DNA of 52,801 nucleotides from Bryobacteraceae bacterium. GTDB taxonomy: Bacteria > Acidobacteriota > Terriglobia > Bryobacterales > Bryobacteraceae. Both the position numbers and the translations under genes were made by a program. The notes below the pieces were generated by a model. That model had not been told where the DNA came from. It worked only from the letters and a program-made list of their open reading frames with translations, and ran no database searches. Below, one piece after another: positions 27,301-39,369 of this stretch (position 1 is the first letter of the stretch; each line of letters starts with the position of its first letter). The stretch spans positions 1 through 52,801 of the forward strand of contig JANXAE010000003.1 of NCBI GenBank assembly GCA_025062235.1, given 5' to 3'.

Positions 27301-27987
27301 TTCCAGACGGCGGTGATGTACACCTGGTCGAAAGGCAGCGAGTCGGACTTCTACGCGAACGAGTTCGACGCCAAACCTTCGTTCCGGCCTCAGGACGCCA
27401 TCCGCCCGCACCGCACGGTGTGGAGCGCCATCTGGGAGCTGCCCTTCGGAAAGGGCCGCCGGTGGGTGAACCAGCATCCCATCCAGCACATCATCGGCGG
27501 TTGGCAACTCAGCTGGGTCTACCAGTACCAGATGGGCGCCCCCACCAGTTGGGCGAACCGCTTCTTCTACGGCGACATCTCGAAGATCGGCGAGCTGTTC
27601 AGGCACAAGGAAGTCCACAAGAAAGACATCCACCAGTGGTTCGACGGCTCGATTCGCTATACCGGGGCGGGTGCCGTGCCCCAGGGCTTCGTGGGCTTCG
27701 AGGGCCGTTCGGCGATGCAGCCCGGCTCGTTCCACGTGAGGGTCTTCCCGACGCGGTTGGAGTCGCTGCGCGAGGATGGCATCCGCAACTGGGACGTGAA
27801 GATCAAGCGCGTGTTCCGGATCACCGAGAGGCTGCGCACCAGCTTCGACGTCGAGCTGTTGAACGCCACCAACCACACCAACTTCGCCGGGCCGGTCACC
27901 GATCCGACCCGAGCCGATTTCGGCACCGTCAACACGCAGCGCGGCCTGAGCCGCGTCATCCAGTTCAACCTGCGCGTGGATTTCTGA
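24304..27987 (+). CDS. TonB-dependent receptor, Oar-like, with carboxypeptidase-regulatory domain
   Basis: A 1227-residue outer-membrane receptor. The signal peptide is MISFLLGFLLVAGRGLAQ, preceded by MFCR. I keep the ATG at 24304 because AGGGAG lies seven bases upstream. Residues 26-105 form a carboxypeptidase-regulatory fold (GTIAGHVLDPQGAVVPNANV). The plug follows, with VGSNEYTIDGMSV and a post-plug SYGYTSGAVVNVLTKAG segment. The remainder is a very large barrel ending in the strand GLSRVIQFNLRVDF, with the C-terminal aromatic expected for outer-membrane insertion. Such large Oar-type receptors are expanded in Acidobacteriota and their substrates are mostly unknown. The neighbouring isomerase-like gene makes a sugar-linked role possible, but that is inference. 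Confidence 0.9.
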   Translation: MFCRMISFLLGFLLVAGRGLAQDPRGTIAGHVLDPQGAVVPNANVVITNTETNVTTRAVTNETGYFEASLLNPGNYTVAAEAPGFKRTVQTGVVLQVAGRVNLTLQLQVGQIAETVEVVAAAPLLDTTTASGGRVIDSRQIQELPFSDMNPFAMATLAPGMHWTGQPEYRRPFDVGGTSSFNTMGGVGSNEYTIDGMSVTGTGRRVGFVPSSEAVEEFKLETLAIDASYGYTSGAVVNVLTKAGTNTYHGSLFDQHWQQRWNATPHFTRLLWERDVREGKKKPSDPKQAPGRSNNFGFDLGGPVRFPKLYNGRDKFFFYFQYNGIYQKKAETTGSINRTVPKMAWRQGDFSDLLAIDAVKYTIYDPRSARLVGGRVVRTPFPGNRGVPVLNPVYKFYEPLYPKPNDVPGLVSPEGINNYYAVNMPKDERFNSIVNRWDYNVNERQRLYARWYWNHRLADEYDWTYETKRGLHTNGLVRINKGAGGSYIWTLSNTTVMDLGVSGTRFNEGNERPAQTAYKPTDVGLPAYMDAKADRWHTLPRMVIAGVETVGDSYPAITIRGTTGEARVQLTTVLGSHSLRYGWQERRYWTTTAGPGFSSGTFTFNQLYVRQADDTTTASDLGLGWAAFMMGLPSSISIDTNDTAIWSTRYRGIYFQDDWRVTRKLSLQLGLRYERQGGITERFNRGIAGGFDFDYKPPFADLVEAAYARSPLSELPAAQFKVRGGTYYLGQRHKTFTDGNHLFMPRIGLVYQINPKTVVRFGYGWYYDVFNSNNDRPSQDGYSQPTSTILTADRGLTFCCGVGEIANLSATRNPMVDPFPVRADGTRFDVPYGNRLGPIIRQGRGWSFVPREYRPAWQQRGRFGIQREITGDMVFEASYNGAYSRIPVSQTISFLPAQYWAYGLTRNQAIDDDMNRSLPNPFHINNLAPLATSDPVLYNYLRTVGFFTSTTIRKHQLLRAHPNMNGLSGLRPGVAFGEARGINIYHDIQLRLERRFARGFQTAVMYTWSKGSESDFYANEFDAKPSFRPQDAIRPHRTVWSAIWELPFGKGRRWVNQHPIQHIIGGWQLSWVYQYQMGAPTSWANRFFYGDISKIGELFRHKEVHKKDIHQWFDGSIRYTGAGAVPQGFVGFEGRSAMQPGSFHVRVFPTRLESLREDGIRNWDVKIKRVFRITERLRTSFDVELLNATNHTNFAGPVTDPTRADFGTVNTQRGLSRVIQFNLRVDF

Positions 27988-28011
27988 TCGGGCGGCAAAC
28001 CGGCTGACGGG

Positions 28012-28038
28012 AGGGCGGGGCGCGAAGTGCCCCGCCCT
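28012..28038 (+). terminator. GC-rich hairpin after the TonB receptor
   Basis: A perfect 9-bp stem GGGCGGGGC/GCCCCGCCC (28013-28021 and 28029-28037) is extended by an A-T pair and has a 7-base loop. It begins 25 bases after the receptor stop. The following bases are only weakly T-rich, so it may be a pause or 3'-end protecting hairpin rather than a fully intrinsic terminator. Confidence 0.55.
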
Positions 28039-28059
28039 TCGCGTATCTTCCTCGCATCC

Positions 28060-28065
28060 TATACT
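28060..28065 (+). promoter_or_regulatory. -10 box close to the dnaE start
   Basis: TATACT lies ten bases before the dnaE ATG (28076), and no ribosome site is visible between them. Initiation would fall within a few bases of the start codon, giving a leaderless or nearly leaderless message. The -35 region is poor. Confidence 0.4.
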
Positions 28066-28075
28066 GAGAACCAGG

Positions 28076-31000
28076 ATGGCCGAGCCGCCCTTCGTACACC
28101 TGCACTGCCACACCGATTACTCGCTGCTGGACGGTGCCTGCGAGATCGGGCAGCTCATGGAGGCCGTCGCCGCGCACGGCATGCCCGCCATCGCCATGAC
28201 CGATCACGGCAACCTGTTCGGGGCGGTGCAATTCTACAATGCGGCGCGGGCGCGCGGCGTGCATCCGGTGATCGGCTGCGAAGTCTACGTCGCGGCAGAG
28301 GGGCACCGCACCCGGAGCGAGAAATACTACCACCTCGTGCTGCTAAGCGAGACGCAGGAAGGCTACCGCAACCTCATTCAGTTGGTCACCACGGGCTACC
28401 TGGAGGGCTTCTACTACAAGCCGCGGGTGGATCGCGACCTGCTGGCCCGGCACGCCAAAGGCCTCATCGCGCTGTCGGGCTGCCTGAAGGGCGACATCAG
28501 CGAGGCTCTGGCGGCGGACCGCTACGAGCAGGCGCGCCGGCTGGCTTACACCTGGCAGGACATCTTCGGCAAAGGGAATTTCTTTCTCGAGGTGCAGGAT
28601 CACGGCTTGCCGCAGGACCGAGTGGTCGTGCCGGGCCTGGTGCGCCTGTCGGAGGAAACCGGTATCCCCCTCGTCGTCACCAACGACACTCACTATCTGC
28701 GGCGCGAGGACGCGCGCGCGCACGAGATCCTGCTGTGCATCCAGACCGGCAAGACGATGAGCGATCCGTCGCGGCTCCGCTGGCCGACTGCCGATTTCTA
28801 CCTGAAGTCCCGCGCCGAGATGATGCAGCTTTTCGGCGAGCTGGAAGAGGCCCTGGACCGGACCTGGGAAATCGCCGAGCGTTGCCAGGTCCGGCTGGAT
28901 CGCATCCCGGATCCCTTCCCCAAGTTCGACGTGCCCGAAGGCCACACCACGGATACCTATTTCGAGTGGGCGGTGCGCCAGGGATTCGAGAAACGCCGGC
29001 CCCGCTTGGAGGCCCTGCGGGCCGCAGGCCGCCTCAAGCACGATCTGGCCGAGTACGAAGAGCGGCTGGAACGCGAGATCCGCACCATCCAGCAGATGAA
29101 GTTCTCCAGCTATTTTCTGATCGTCTGGGACTTCATCCGTTTCGCGCGCGAGCGGGGAATCCCGGTGGGCCCCGGACGCGGCTCCGCCGCCGGGAGCCTG
29201 GTCAGCTACGCACTGGGCATCACCGACATTGACCCGCTGCAATACGGATTGCTGTTCGAGCGCTTCCTCAACCCGGAGCGCATCAGTCTGCCCGACATTG
29301 ACATTGACTTCTGCGCCTTCCGTCGCGGCGAGGTCATCCAGTACGTGACCGAGAAGTACGGGCGCGACCATGTCGCCCAGATCATCACCTTCGGCACGCT
29401 GGGCGCCCGGGCGGGCATCAAGGACGTGGGGCGCGCGCTGGACATGAGCTACGCGGAGGTGGATCGCATCACCAAGCTCGTGCCGAACGTGCTCAACATC
29501 ACCCTGGACGAGGCGCTGCGGCTGGAGCCCGCGCTGGCCGAGACCGCCGCCAGGGACGCGAGGGTCGCCGAGGTGATCGAGGTGGCGAGGCGGCTGGAAG
29601 GCATGGCGCGCAACGCCTCGGTGCATGCGGCCGGGGTCGTCATCTCTCCCACGCCGCTCAAGGAGCTCGTTCCGCTCTACCGTACGGCGAAGGACGAGGT
29701 CGTCACCCAGTTCGACATGCAGGGCCTCGAGCAGCTCGGCCTGCTCAAGATGGACTTCCTCGGGCTGGCGACGCTCAGCCTGATCCACGACGCCTTGCGC
29801 CTGATCGAAACGCATTGCGGCCAGAAACTCGCGCTCGAGGATCTTCCCCTGGACGACGCCAGGACCTTCGAGATCTTCTCGCGCGGGCTGACCAGTGGCG
29901 TATTCCAGTTCGAAAGCGCGGGCATGCGCGACCTGCTGCGCCGCGCACAGCCCAGCCGCCTGGAAGACTTGATCGCCCTCAACGCCCTTTACCGACCGGG
30001 GCCGATCCAAGGCGGCATGATTGACGATTTCATCGAGCGCAAGCACGGCCGCCGGCCGGTAGCCTACGAGCTCCCCGAACTCAAAGAGATCCTCGAGGAA
30101 ACCTACGGCGTCATCGTCTACCAGGAACAGGTCATGCAGATCGCCCACAAGCTGGCCGGCTACAGCCTGGGCGAGGCGGATATCCTGCGGCGGGCCATGG
30201 GCAAGAAGAAGCCCGAGGAGATGGCTGCGCAGAGGGAAAGGTTCATCCGCGGCGCGACGGCGCTCGGTCATCCGCGGCGCAAGGTCGAGCGGCTGTTCGA
30301 TCTGATGGAACAGTTCGCCGGCTACGGCTTCAACAAGTCGCACTCGGCGGCCTACGCCTATCTGGCCTATGTTACCGCGTATCTGAAGGCGCATTATCCG
30401 GTCTACTTCATGGCCGCGCTGCTGACCTCGGAGGCGGGCAACAGCGCAAAGCTGGTCCGTTACATCAACGAGTGCCGCGAGATGGGGATCCGCGTGCTTC
30501 CGCCGGATGTCAACACCAGCCAGTGGAGCTTCACACCGGACGGCGGAGCGATCCGCTTCGGTCTTGGGGCGATCAAGAACCTGGGGCAGAGTTCGGCCGA
30601 AGCGATCCTGGCCGCGCGGCGAGAAGCAGGCCGCTTCCGTTCGCTCTACCATTTCTGCGAGCGCGTGGATCTCGGGGCGCTCAACCGGCGCGTGCTCGAG
30701 AACCTGATCAAGGCTGGCGCCATGGATTCGCTGGGCGGGCACCGGGCCCAGTTGCTGGCCGCGCTGGATGGGGCCATCGAGGCTGGTCAGAGGGCTTGGC
30801 GCGACCGGGTCAACGGGCAGGCGGGCCTGTTCGCAGGCTGGCATGACCAGGAGATCGAGGACCGGCCGCTGCCTGCCGTGCCGGAGTGGGACCTCGCCGA
30901 GAAACTGGCCTTCGAGCGGGAGGTCCTGGGCCTGTACGTCACCGGTCACCCGCTCGAACAGTACGCGGAGAAGATTCGCGAGCTGGCCACCCACACCAGC

Positions 31001-31528
31001 GAAACGCTGGAGGGGGCCGAGCGCGGCGCCCAGGTGGCCCTGTGCGGCCTGCTCAACGGAGTGCAACGACGTCGCTCGCGCGAGGGCCGGGCCTGGGCTT
31101 CGGCGCAATTGGAGGACCTCTACGGCAGCGTGGAGCTGGTCGTCTTCGGGCAGCACTATGAGAAGCTGGCCAACGATCTGAGAGAGGGCGAGCCCGTGCT
31201 GATCCGCGGCTCGGCGCTGCCGGAGGAAGGGGCGGCGCCGAAAGTTTCCGTGCAGGAGATCGTCCCGCTGTCGGTGGCCAGCCCCGCGCTTCCGGCCCTG
31301 ATCGCGATCCGGGTGCCGCTGGTCGGGGCCGGGGAGGAGGCAGCCACCGCGCTGGCCCGATTGTTCGCACGGAAGCCGGGCCCCACGGAAGTGCGACTGC
31401 GGTTGGAACACGCCCGCGATTTTTCGCTAATCTTGGATATTACCCAGAAGGTCCGACCGGACCGGGAGTTCCGCGAGGAGGTGGAACGCATTTGCGGTCC
31501 CGACTCGCTGGAAGTTCTCGCCGGATGA
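28076..31528 (+). CDS. dnaE: DNA polymerase III alpha subunit
   Basis: The 1150-residue replicative polymerase subunit. An N-terminal PHP domain ([13 protein letters not shown] at the start) keeps what appear to be all nine metal ligands: HxH, Asp, [22 protein letters not shown] and NDTHY. The polymerase palm carries PDIDIDF at 406-412. The fingers ([31 protein letters not shown]) and the tandem HhH region ([32 protein letters not shown]) follow. A C-terminal OB fold ([15 protein letters not shown]) and tail complete it. Length is typical of DnaE1. accA follows after 25 bases, the same order as in E. coli. Confidence 0.96.
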   Translation: MAEPPFVHLHCHTDYSLLDGACEIGQLMEAVAAHGMPAIAMTDHGNLFGAVQFYNAARARGVHPVIGCEVYVAAEGHRTRSEKYYHLVLLSETQEGYRNLIQLVTTGYLEGFYYKPRVDRDLLARHAKGLIALSGCLKGDISEALAADRYEQARRLAYTWQDIFGKGNFFLEVQDHGLPQDRVVVPGLVRLSEETGIPLVVTNDTHYLRREDARAHEILLCIQTGKTMSDPSRLRWPTADFYLKSRAEMMQLFGELEEALDRTWEIAERCQVRLDRIPDPFPKFDVPEGHTTDTYFEWAVRQGFEKRRPRLEALRAAGRLKHDLAEYEERLEREIRTIQQMKFSSYFLIVWDFIRFARERGIPVGPGRGSAAGSLVSYALGITDIDPLQYGLLFERFLNPERISLPDIDIDFCAFRRGEVIQYVTEKYGRDHVAQIITFGTLGARAGIKDVGRALDMSYAEVDRITKLVPNVLNITLDEALRLEPALAETAARDARVAEVIEVARRLEGMARNASVHAAGVVISPTPLKELVPLYRTAKDEVVTQFDMQGLEQLGLLKMDFLGLATLSLIHDALRLIETHCGQKLALEDLPLDDARTFEIFSRGLTSGVFQFESAGMRDLLRRAQPSRLEDLIALNALYRPGPIQGGMIDDFIERKHGRRPVAYELPELKEILEETYGVIVYQEQVMQIAHKLAGYSLGEADILRRAMGKKKPEEMAAQRERFIRGATALGHPRRKVERLFDLMEQFAGYGFNKSHSAAYAYLAYVTAYLKAHYPVYFMAALLTSEAGNSAKLVRYINECREMGIRVLPPDVNTSQWSFTPDGGAIRFGLGAIKNLGQSSAEAILAARREAGRFRSLYHFCERVDLGALNRRVLENLIKAGAMDSLGGHRAQLLAALDGAIEAGQRAWRDRVNGQAGLFAGWHDQEIEDRPLPAVPEWDLAEKLAFEREVLGLYVTGHPLEQYAEKIRELATHTSETLEGAERGAQVALCGLLNGVQRRRSREGRAWASAQLEDLYGSVELVVFGQHYEKLANDLREGEPVLIRGSALPEEGAAPKVSVQEIVPLSVASPALPALIAIRVPLVGAGEEAATALARLFARKPGPTEVRLRLEHARDFSLILDITQKVRPDREFREEVERICGPDSLEVLAG

Positions 31529-31553
31529 GCAGGCCGATCGCCGAGGAACACCG

Positions 31554-32393
31554 ATGAGCGAAGCAGCCACCAAGCCGCCCGCACCGGGCGAGGCCAGCGA
31601 CGCCTGGCAAAGGGTACAACTGGCCCGGCATCCCAAGCGCCCGCATTCGCTGGATTACATCCAGCGGCTCTTCACCGATTTTCAGGAGATCCACGGCGAC
31701 CGGCGATTCGCCGACGACCCCGCGATCGTCTGCGGGATGGGGTTCTTCGAGGGCCGCCCCATCATGATCGCCGCTCAGCAGAAGGGCCGCGACACCAAGC
31801 AGAAGCTCTACCGCAACTTCGGCATGCCCAAACCGGAGGGCTACCGCAAAGCGCTGCGCGTGATGCAGCTTGCGGCCAAGTTCGGCCGGCCCATCCTCAC
31901 GCTGCTCGACACGCCCGGCGCCTACCCCGGCATTGACGCCGAGGAGCGCGGGCAGGCGGAAGCGATTGCGACGAACCTGCGCGAGATGGCGCGGCTGCGG
32001 TCGCCCGTGGTCGTGATCTGCATCGGGGAAGGCGGAAGCGGAGGCGCCCTGGCCCTCGGCGTGGGCAACCGCGTCTACATGTTGGAGAACGCCATCTACA
32101 GCGTGATCTCTCCGGAGAGCTGCGCCGCCATCATTTACCGCGACGCCAAGTTCGCCGAGCGTGCGGCCGCGGCGCTGAAGCTGACCGCACAGGATCTCTA
32201 CCGGCTCGGTTTGATTGACGGGATCATCCCCGAACCGGGCGAGGGCGCCCATACCGACTGGGATGCTGCGGCCGCCATGATCCGCGTAACGCTGCGCCAG
32301 GCGCTGGACGAGCTGGCCCGCCTGAGCCCCGAGGAGCTGGTGGAACAGCGCTTCGAGAAGTTCCGCCGCATGGGCAATTTCTTCGCGGAATAA
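31554..32393 (+). CDS. accA: Acetyl-CoA carboxylase carboxyltransferase subunit alpha
   Basis: A 279-residue subunit that, with AccD, moves the carboxyl group from biotin carboxyl carrier protein to acetyl-CoA in fatty acid synthesis. Clear signatures are [53 protein letters not shown] and [13 protein letters not shown]. The N terminus is about 40 residues shorter than the E. coli protein, which is common outside Proteobacteria. The ATG has a CGAGGAA site. It lies just after dnaE. accD is not in the window. Confidence 0.95.
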   Translation: MSEAATKPPAPGEASDAWQRVQLARHPKRPHSLDYIQRLFTDFQEIHGDRRFADDPAIVCGMGFFEGRPIMIAAQQKGRDTKQKLYRNFGMPKPEGYRKALRVMQLAAKFGRPILTLLDTPGAYPGIDAEERGQAEAIATNLREMARLRSPVVVICIGEGGSGGALALGVGNRVYMLENAIYSVISPESCAAIIYRDAKFAERAAAALKLTAQDLYRLGLIDGIIPEPGEGAHTDWDAAAAMIRVTLRQALDELARLSPEELVEQRFEKFRRMGNFFAE

Positions 32394-32412
32394 GCGGCCA
32401 ACGTTCACGCCC

Positions 32413-33921
32413 GTGAGCGGTCCCGTAACCCTCCGACTCGAGCCGCTCGGCCAGGCCCTCACCCTCGAGCCGGGCAGCGCGCTCAGGGATGCGTTGTTCC
32501 CACGGGGCGTGGAGTTTCCCTGCGGTGGCCGCGGCCTGTGCAGGCGCTGCCGGGTGCGCGTCCTGGAAGGCGCCCTTCCCATCGGCGACGAGGACCGGCG
32601 GGCCTTTTCCGCTGCCGAGCTCGAGGCGGGTTGGCGGCTGGCCTGCCACGCCCGGGTCGAAGGGGACCTCACGCTGGAGGTCGGCCAATGGGAGACCCCC
32701 ATTCTGGCCGACGATACGCCCTTCGCCTTTGTGCCGGCAGAGGGACTCGGTCTGGCGGTGGACGCGGGCACGACGACGCTGGTGGCCCAGCTCGTGGATC
32801 TGGAGAACGGGCGGGTGCTGGGCGTGCGCAGCGCCCTGAACCCACAGGCGGTCTTCGGCGCGGACGTGATGAGCCGGGTCGAGCATGCGCTGGCGCCGGA
32901 GGGCTTGCGACGCCTTCGCGATGCGATCCGTGCGGAGATCGGACGCATGGCGGAGCAGCTGGCTGCTGGCGCGTCGCGCGCAGTCACGAGGGTGGTGCTG
33001 GTAGGCAACACGGTCATGCACCACCTGTTCGCCGGGCTGGACGTGGAGCCGCTGGCCCGCGTACCTTTCCAAACCCAACAGGACGGCATGCAAATGTTCC
33101 AATGCCGGGAGCTGGGCTGGAGACTGCCGGGTGATCCCGCCGTGGCCTTCCTCCCGTGCATCGGGGGCTTCGTGGGCAGCGACGTGCTCGCGGGAGTGCT
33201 GGCCACCCGGCTTCTGGAAGGCGACGAACTCGCGGGGCTGATGGATCTGGGGACCAACGGCGAGATCGTCTTCGGCTCGCGGACCGGCGCCCTCTGCGCC
33301 TCGACGGCGGCCGGTCCGGCTTTCGAGGGCGGGCGCATCCGCTGGGGGATGCGGGCGGCCACGGGCGCCATCTCCGAGGTGGTCCTGTGCGACGGCAGGG
33401 TGCAGTGCCGCGTCCTGGGCAACGCCCCGCCACGCGGCATCTGCGGCAGCGGGCTGGTGGACGCGGCCGCAGTCGCGCTCGAGCTCGGTCTGCTCGACCA
33501 AAGAGGCCGCCTGCGCGCCTGCGGCGATGCCTGGCAACTGTGCCCGCCGGTGGCCATCACGCAGCGCGACATCCGCGAGCTGCAACTGGCGAAGGCCGCG
33601 ATCGCGGCGGGCGTGCGCATCCTGTTACGGGAGCTGGGGGCCCAGCCCTGCCGCGTCCGGCGTCTCTATCTGGCGGGCGCTTTCGGCAACTACGTCAACC
33701 GCGCCAGCGCGCGGCGCATCGGGCTGCTCGCTTTCGAGGAGGAACGCGTCGTACCGGCGGGCAACACCGCCTTGCTCGGGGCCAAGATGGCGCTGTTCGT
33801 GGCGGCCCGTGACGCGGAAGCCTTCGACCGGTTGCGCCGCCGCATCCGACACTTGCCCCTGGCGGCCGACCCCGAGTTCGAGGAAATCTTCGCCAGGGAG
33901 ATGCTCTTCCCCACCGGGTGA
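32413..33921 (+). CDS. Ferredoxin/ASKHA (DUF4445) protein, corrinoid-activator-like
   Basis: This 502-residue protein has an N-terminal [2Fe-2S] ferredoxin domain with Cys37, Cys43, Cys46 and Cys78 (PCGGRGLCRRC, LACHA). From about residue 110 it has the DUF4445/ASKHA ATPase fold: GLAVDAGTTTLVAQL, VLVGNTVMHHLFAG, LMDLGTNGEIVFGS, GICGSGLVDAAA and LAGAFGNYVN. Characterised relatives (RamA, RACo, AcsV) use ATP to drive low-potential reduction of inactive Co(II) corrinoid methyltransferases. No corrinoid protein or methyltransferase is in the window, so the client is unknown. It starts with GTG 19 bases after accA and lacks a clear ribosome site, so it may be read from the accA message. Confidence 0.85.
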   Translation: MSGPVTLRLEPLGQALTLEPGSALRDALFPRGVEFPCGGRGLCRRCRVRVLEGALPIGDEDRRAFSAAELEAGWRLACHARVEGDLTLEVGQWETPILADDTPFAFVPAEGLGLAVDAGTTTLVAQLVDLENGRVLGVRSALNPQAVFGADVMSRVEHALAPEGLRRLRDAIRAEIGRMAEQLAAGASRAVTRVVLVGNTVMHHLFAGLDVEPLARVPFQTQQDGMQMFQCRELGWRLPGDPAVAFLPCIGGFVGSDVLAGVLATRLLEGDELAGLMDLGTNGEIVFGSRTGALCASTAAGPAFEGGRIRWGMRAATGAISEVVLCDGRVQCRVLGNAPPRGICGSGLVDAAAVALELGLLDQRGRLRACGDAWQLCPPVAITQRDIRELQLAKAAIAAGVRILLRELGAQPCRVRRLYLAGAFGNYVNRASARRIGLLAFEEERVVPAGNTALLGAKMALFVAARDAEAFDRLRRRIRHLPLAADPEFEEIFAREMLFPTG

Positions 33922-34079
33922 GCTCACCCGACCGGCTGCGCAGCGGCGGCGAGCGGTCGAAACGGACGACTCCGCGCGCCGTTCGAAGTGGGCGTCCGAT
34001 GGAGATCGGCCTGGCAAGCCGCAGTGTCGGCCCGGCCGAGCTCGGACGAGCAACCCGCACGCTTGAAGGCCGGGGTGCG

Positions 34080-34106
34080 GGAATGCTCAAATGGTAGGTG
34101 CATTCC
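34080..34106 (+). promoter_or_regulatory. Inverted repeat in the carAB leader
   Basis: GGAATGC (34080-34086) and GCATTCC (34100-34106) are perfect inverted copies separated by 13 bases, ending just before the GGGAGGA ribosome site of carA. It could be an operator or an RNA hairpin. The loop does not match the PyrR-binding loop I know. No T-run follows, so attenuation is not shown. Confidence 0.35.
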
Positions 34107-34113
34107 ACTCCGC

Positions 34114-34120
34114 GGGAGGA
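34114..34120 (+). promoter_or_regulatory. Ribosome binding site that sets the carA start
   Basis: GGGAGGA lies seven bases before the TTG at 34128. The only longer in-frame start is a GTG at 34098, which has no ribosome site and would add ten residues not seen in CarA proteins. The site therefore argues for TTG initiation. Confidence 0.7.
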
Positions 34121-34127
34121 TTCCCCA

Positions 34128-35273
34128 TTGAGCACAGCGATCCTCGCCCTGGAGGACGGAACGGTCTTCGAGGGCACGAGCCTTGGTGCGCCCGTCGAGC
34201 GCGCGGGCGAGGTCGTCTTCAACACCGCGATGACCGGCTACCAGGAGATCTTCACCGATCCTTCCTATGCCGGACAGATCATGGTGTTGACCTATCCCCA
34301 GATTGGCAATTACGGGGCCAATGGCGAGGACAGTGAGGCCGGCCGGCCTTACATCGAGGGGCTGGTGGTCCGGGAGTTTTCGCCCGTGGCGAGCAACTGG
34401 CGCGCGGAGGAAGAGGCGAGGCAGTTCCTGTGCCGGCACGGCATCCCGGTCATCAGCGGGGTCGACACGCGTGCGCTGGTACGGCGCTTGCGCACGCATG
34501 GGGTGATGCGCGGCGTGCTCTCGGGCGTCCCGGCCGATCCAAAGCAATTGATCGAGAAGGCGCGCAGCATCCCCCCGATGGCGGGGCTGGATCTGGCCAC
34601 GGGCGTTTCGACCGTGGAAGCGTACAGATGGGAACGGGGCGTCGTACCCTGCTCGCCCTCCGAGCGGGTCGGGCGCCCGCCGGAACCGCAATTCCACGTA
34701 GTGGCCTACGATTTCGGCATCAAGCGCAACATCCTGCGGAGGCTGGTGCACGTAGGATGCCGGGTCACGGTGGTTCCATCGCTGACGCCGGCCGAAGACG
34801 TGCTGGCGCTGAAGCCGGACGGCGTGTTCCTCTCGAACGGCCCGGGCGATCCGGAGCCGCTCCAGCGCCAAGTGGCGAACATCCGCCGGCTCATCGGCCG
34901 CAAGCCGATCTTCGGCATTTGCCTCGGCCACCAGCTCCTCGGGCTGGCGTTCGGAGGAAAGACCTATAAGCTGAAATTCGGCCACCGCGGGGCCAATCAC
35001 CCGGTGATCAATCGTCTCACCAACCGCGTCGAGATCACTTCGCACAATCACGGTTTCGCGGTGGATCCGGACTCGCTGCCGGCGGCCGACATCGAGCTGA
35101 CGCATTTCAATCTCAACGACGGCACGCTGGAGGGCTTCCGGCATCGCCGCGAACCGGTCTTCTGCGTGCAGTATCATCCTGAGGCGGCGCCAGGGCCGCA
35201 CGACTCGCTTTACCTGTTCGATGAGTTCGTGCGGCTGATGCGGGAGTGCGCCGTCAGCCCGCGGGAGGTGTGA
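34128..35273 (+). CDS. carA: Carbamoyl-phosphate synthase small (glutaminase) subunit
   Basis: With the TTG start the protein has 381 residues and begins [15 protein letters not shown], matching family N termini. It hydrolyses glutamine and passes ammonia to CarB. The N-terminal CPSase domain ([30 protein letters not shown]) precedes the class I amidotransferase domain. The nucleophile is Cys265 in FGICLGHQ, and the His/Glu of the triad are in [10 protein letters not shown]. carB follows after seven bases. The product feeds pyrimidines and arginine. Rare TTG initiation may lower expression; no specific regulator site is evident except the leader inverted repeat. Confidence 0.95.
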   Translation: MSTAILALEDGTVFEGTSLGAPVERAGEVVFNTAMTGYQEIFTDPSYAGQIMVLTYPQIGNYGANGEDSEAGRPYIEGLVVREFSPVASNWRAEEEARQFLCRHGIPVISGVDTRALVRRLRTHGVMRGVLSGVPADPKQLIEKARSIPPMAGLDLATGVSTVEAYRWERGVVPCSPSERVGRPPEPQFHVVAYDFGIKRNILRRLVHVGCRVTVVPSLTPAEDVLALKPDGVFLSNGPGDPEPLQRQVANIRRLIGRKPIFGICLGHQLLGLAFGGKTYKLKFGHRGANHPVINRLTNRVEITSHNHGFAVDPDSLPAADIELTHFNLNDGTLEGFRHRREPVFCVQYHPEAAPGPHDSLYLFDEFVRLMRECAVSPREV

Positions 35274-35280
35274 ACGCCCG

Positions 35281-38511
<3,231 letters not shown>

Positions 38512-38558
38512 GGATTCGCGGCGCACACTCGCCTGGCCGGCTGGGGCAGAATAAGGCC

Positions 38559-39359
38559 ATGCGCAAGCCGGTTCGTTTGCCTGCTTTCTTTGTGGTGGCG
38601 TGGCTGCCTCTGAGCGCTCAGAAGCTGCCGGAGCTCAACGACGGCGAGCCTCACGGCGACCCGCCGTTCCTGCTGGAAGAAGGCTGGCGCCCTCTGTTCA
38701 ACGGGCGCGATCTGACCGGGTGGCGTCCCCAGGACGACAGGCTGCCCAACGAATGGCTGACCACGCGTGGCGTCCGCTGGGAGCCCTACCTTGCGCCCAC
38801 GCGCCTGTTCGCGGTGCCCATACCGGGAGACCGCCTCCTCAACGGCCCTAGCGGGCGCACTGTGAACCTGGTCACGGAGGAAAAATTCGGCGACGTGGAG
38901 CTGTACCTGGAGTTCCTGCTGGCGAAGGGCTCCAATTCAGGCGTTTACTTGCACGGCCTCTACGAGGTGCAGATCTTCGACAGTTGGGGAACACCCGAAC
39001 CGATGAGGACATCCGACTGCGGGGCGATCTATCATCGCTGGATTGACGGCAGGGGCGTGGGTGGGTCGCCCCCTTTGCGCAACGCCAGCCGGCGGCCGGG
39101 CGAGTGGCAATCTTTCCAGATCTGGTTTCGCGCACCGCGTTTCGACGCTTCGGGCAGAAAGATCGAGAACGCGCGCTTCGTTCGCGTATTGCACAACGGC
39201 CTGCTGGTGCAGGAAAACGTGGAGGTGGACGGCCCGACGCGCGCCCACATGCCCATCCCCGAGGCGCCCGAGAATCCCATCATGCTCCAGGGAGATCACG
39301 GGCCGGTGGCCTTTCGCTTCATCTACGCCAGGCCTCTGCGGCCCATCGTGAAACGCTGA
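38559..39359 (+). CDS. DUF1080 (3-keto-disaccharide hydrolase-type) exported protein
   Basis: I start this 266-residue protein at the ATG opening a signal peptide (RKPVRLPAFFVVAWLPLSAQ). The rest is a DUF1080 concanavalin-like domain: GWRPLFNGRDLTGWRP, EEKFGDVELYLEFLLAKGSNSGVYLHGLYEVQI, GAIYH and ENPIMLQGDHGPVAFRFIYARPL. DUF1080 proteins include 3-keto-glycoside hydrolases, and many act on modified sugars in the periplasm; the substrate here is not known. It is convergent with the polysaccharide-export genes, only ten bases apart. No oxidoreductase of a 3-keto pathway is adjacent. Confidence 0.85.
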   Translation: MRKPVRLPAFFVVAWLPLSAQKLPELNDGEPHGDPPFLLEEGWRPLFNGRDLTGWRPQDDRLPNEWLTTRGVRWEPYLAPTRLFAVPIPGDRLLNGPSGRTVNLVTEEKFGDVELYLEFLLAKGSNSGVYLHGLYEVQIFDSWGTPEPMRTSDCGAIYHRWIDGRGVGGSPPLRNASRRPGEWQSFQIWFRAPRFDASGRKIENARFVRVLHNGLLVQENVEVDGPTRAHMPIPEAPENPIMLQGDHGPVAFRFIYARPLRPIVKR

Positions 39360-39369
39360 ACGGCGCCGG

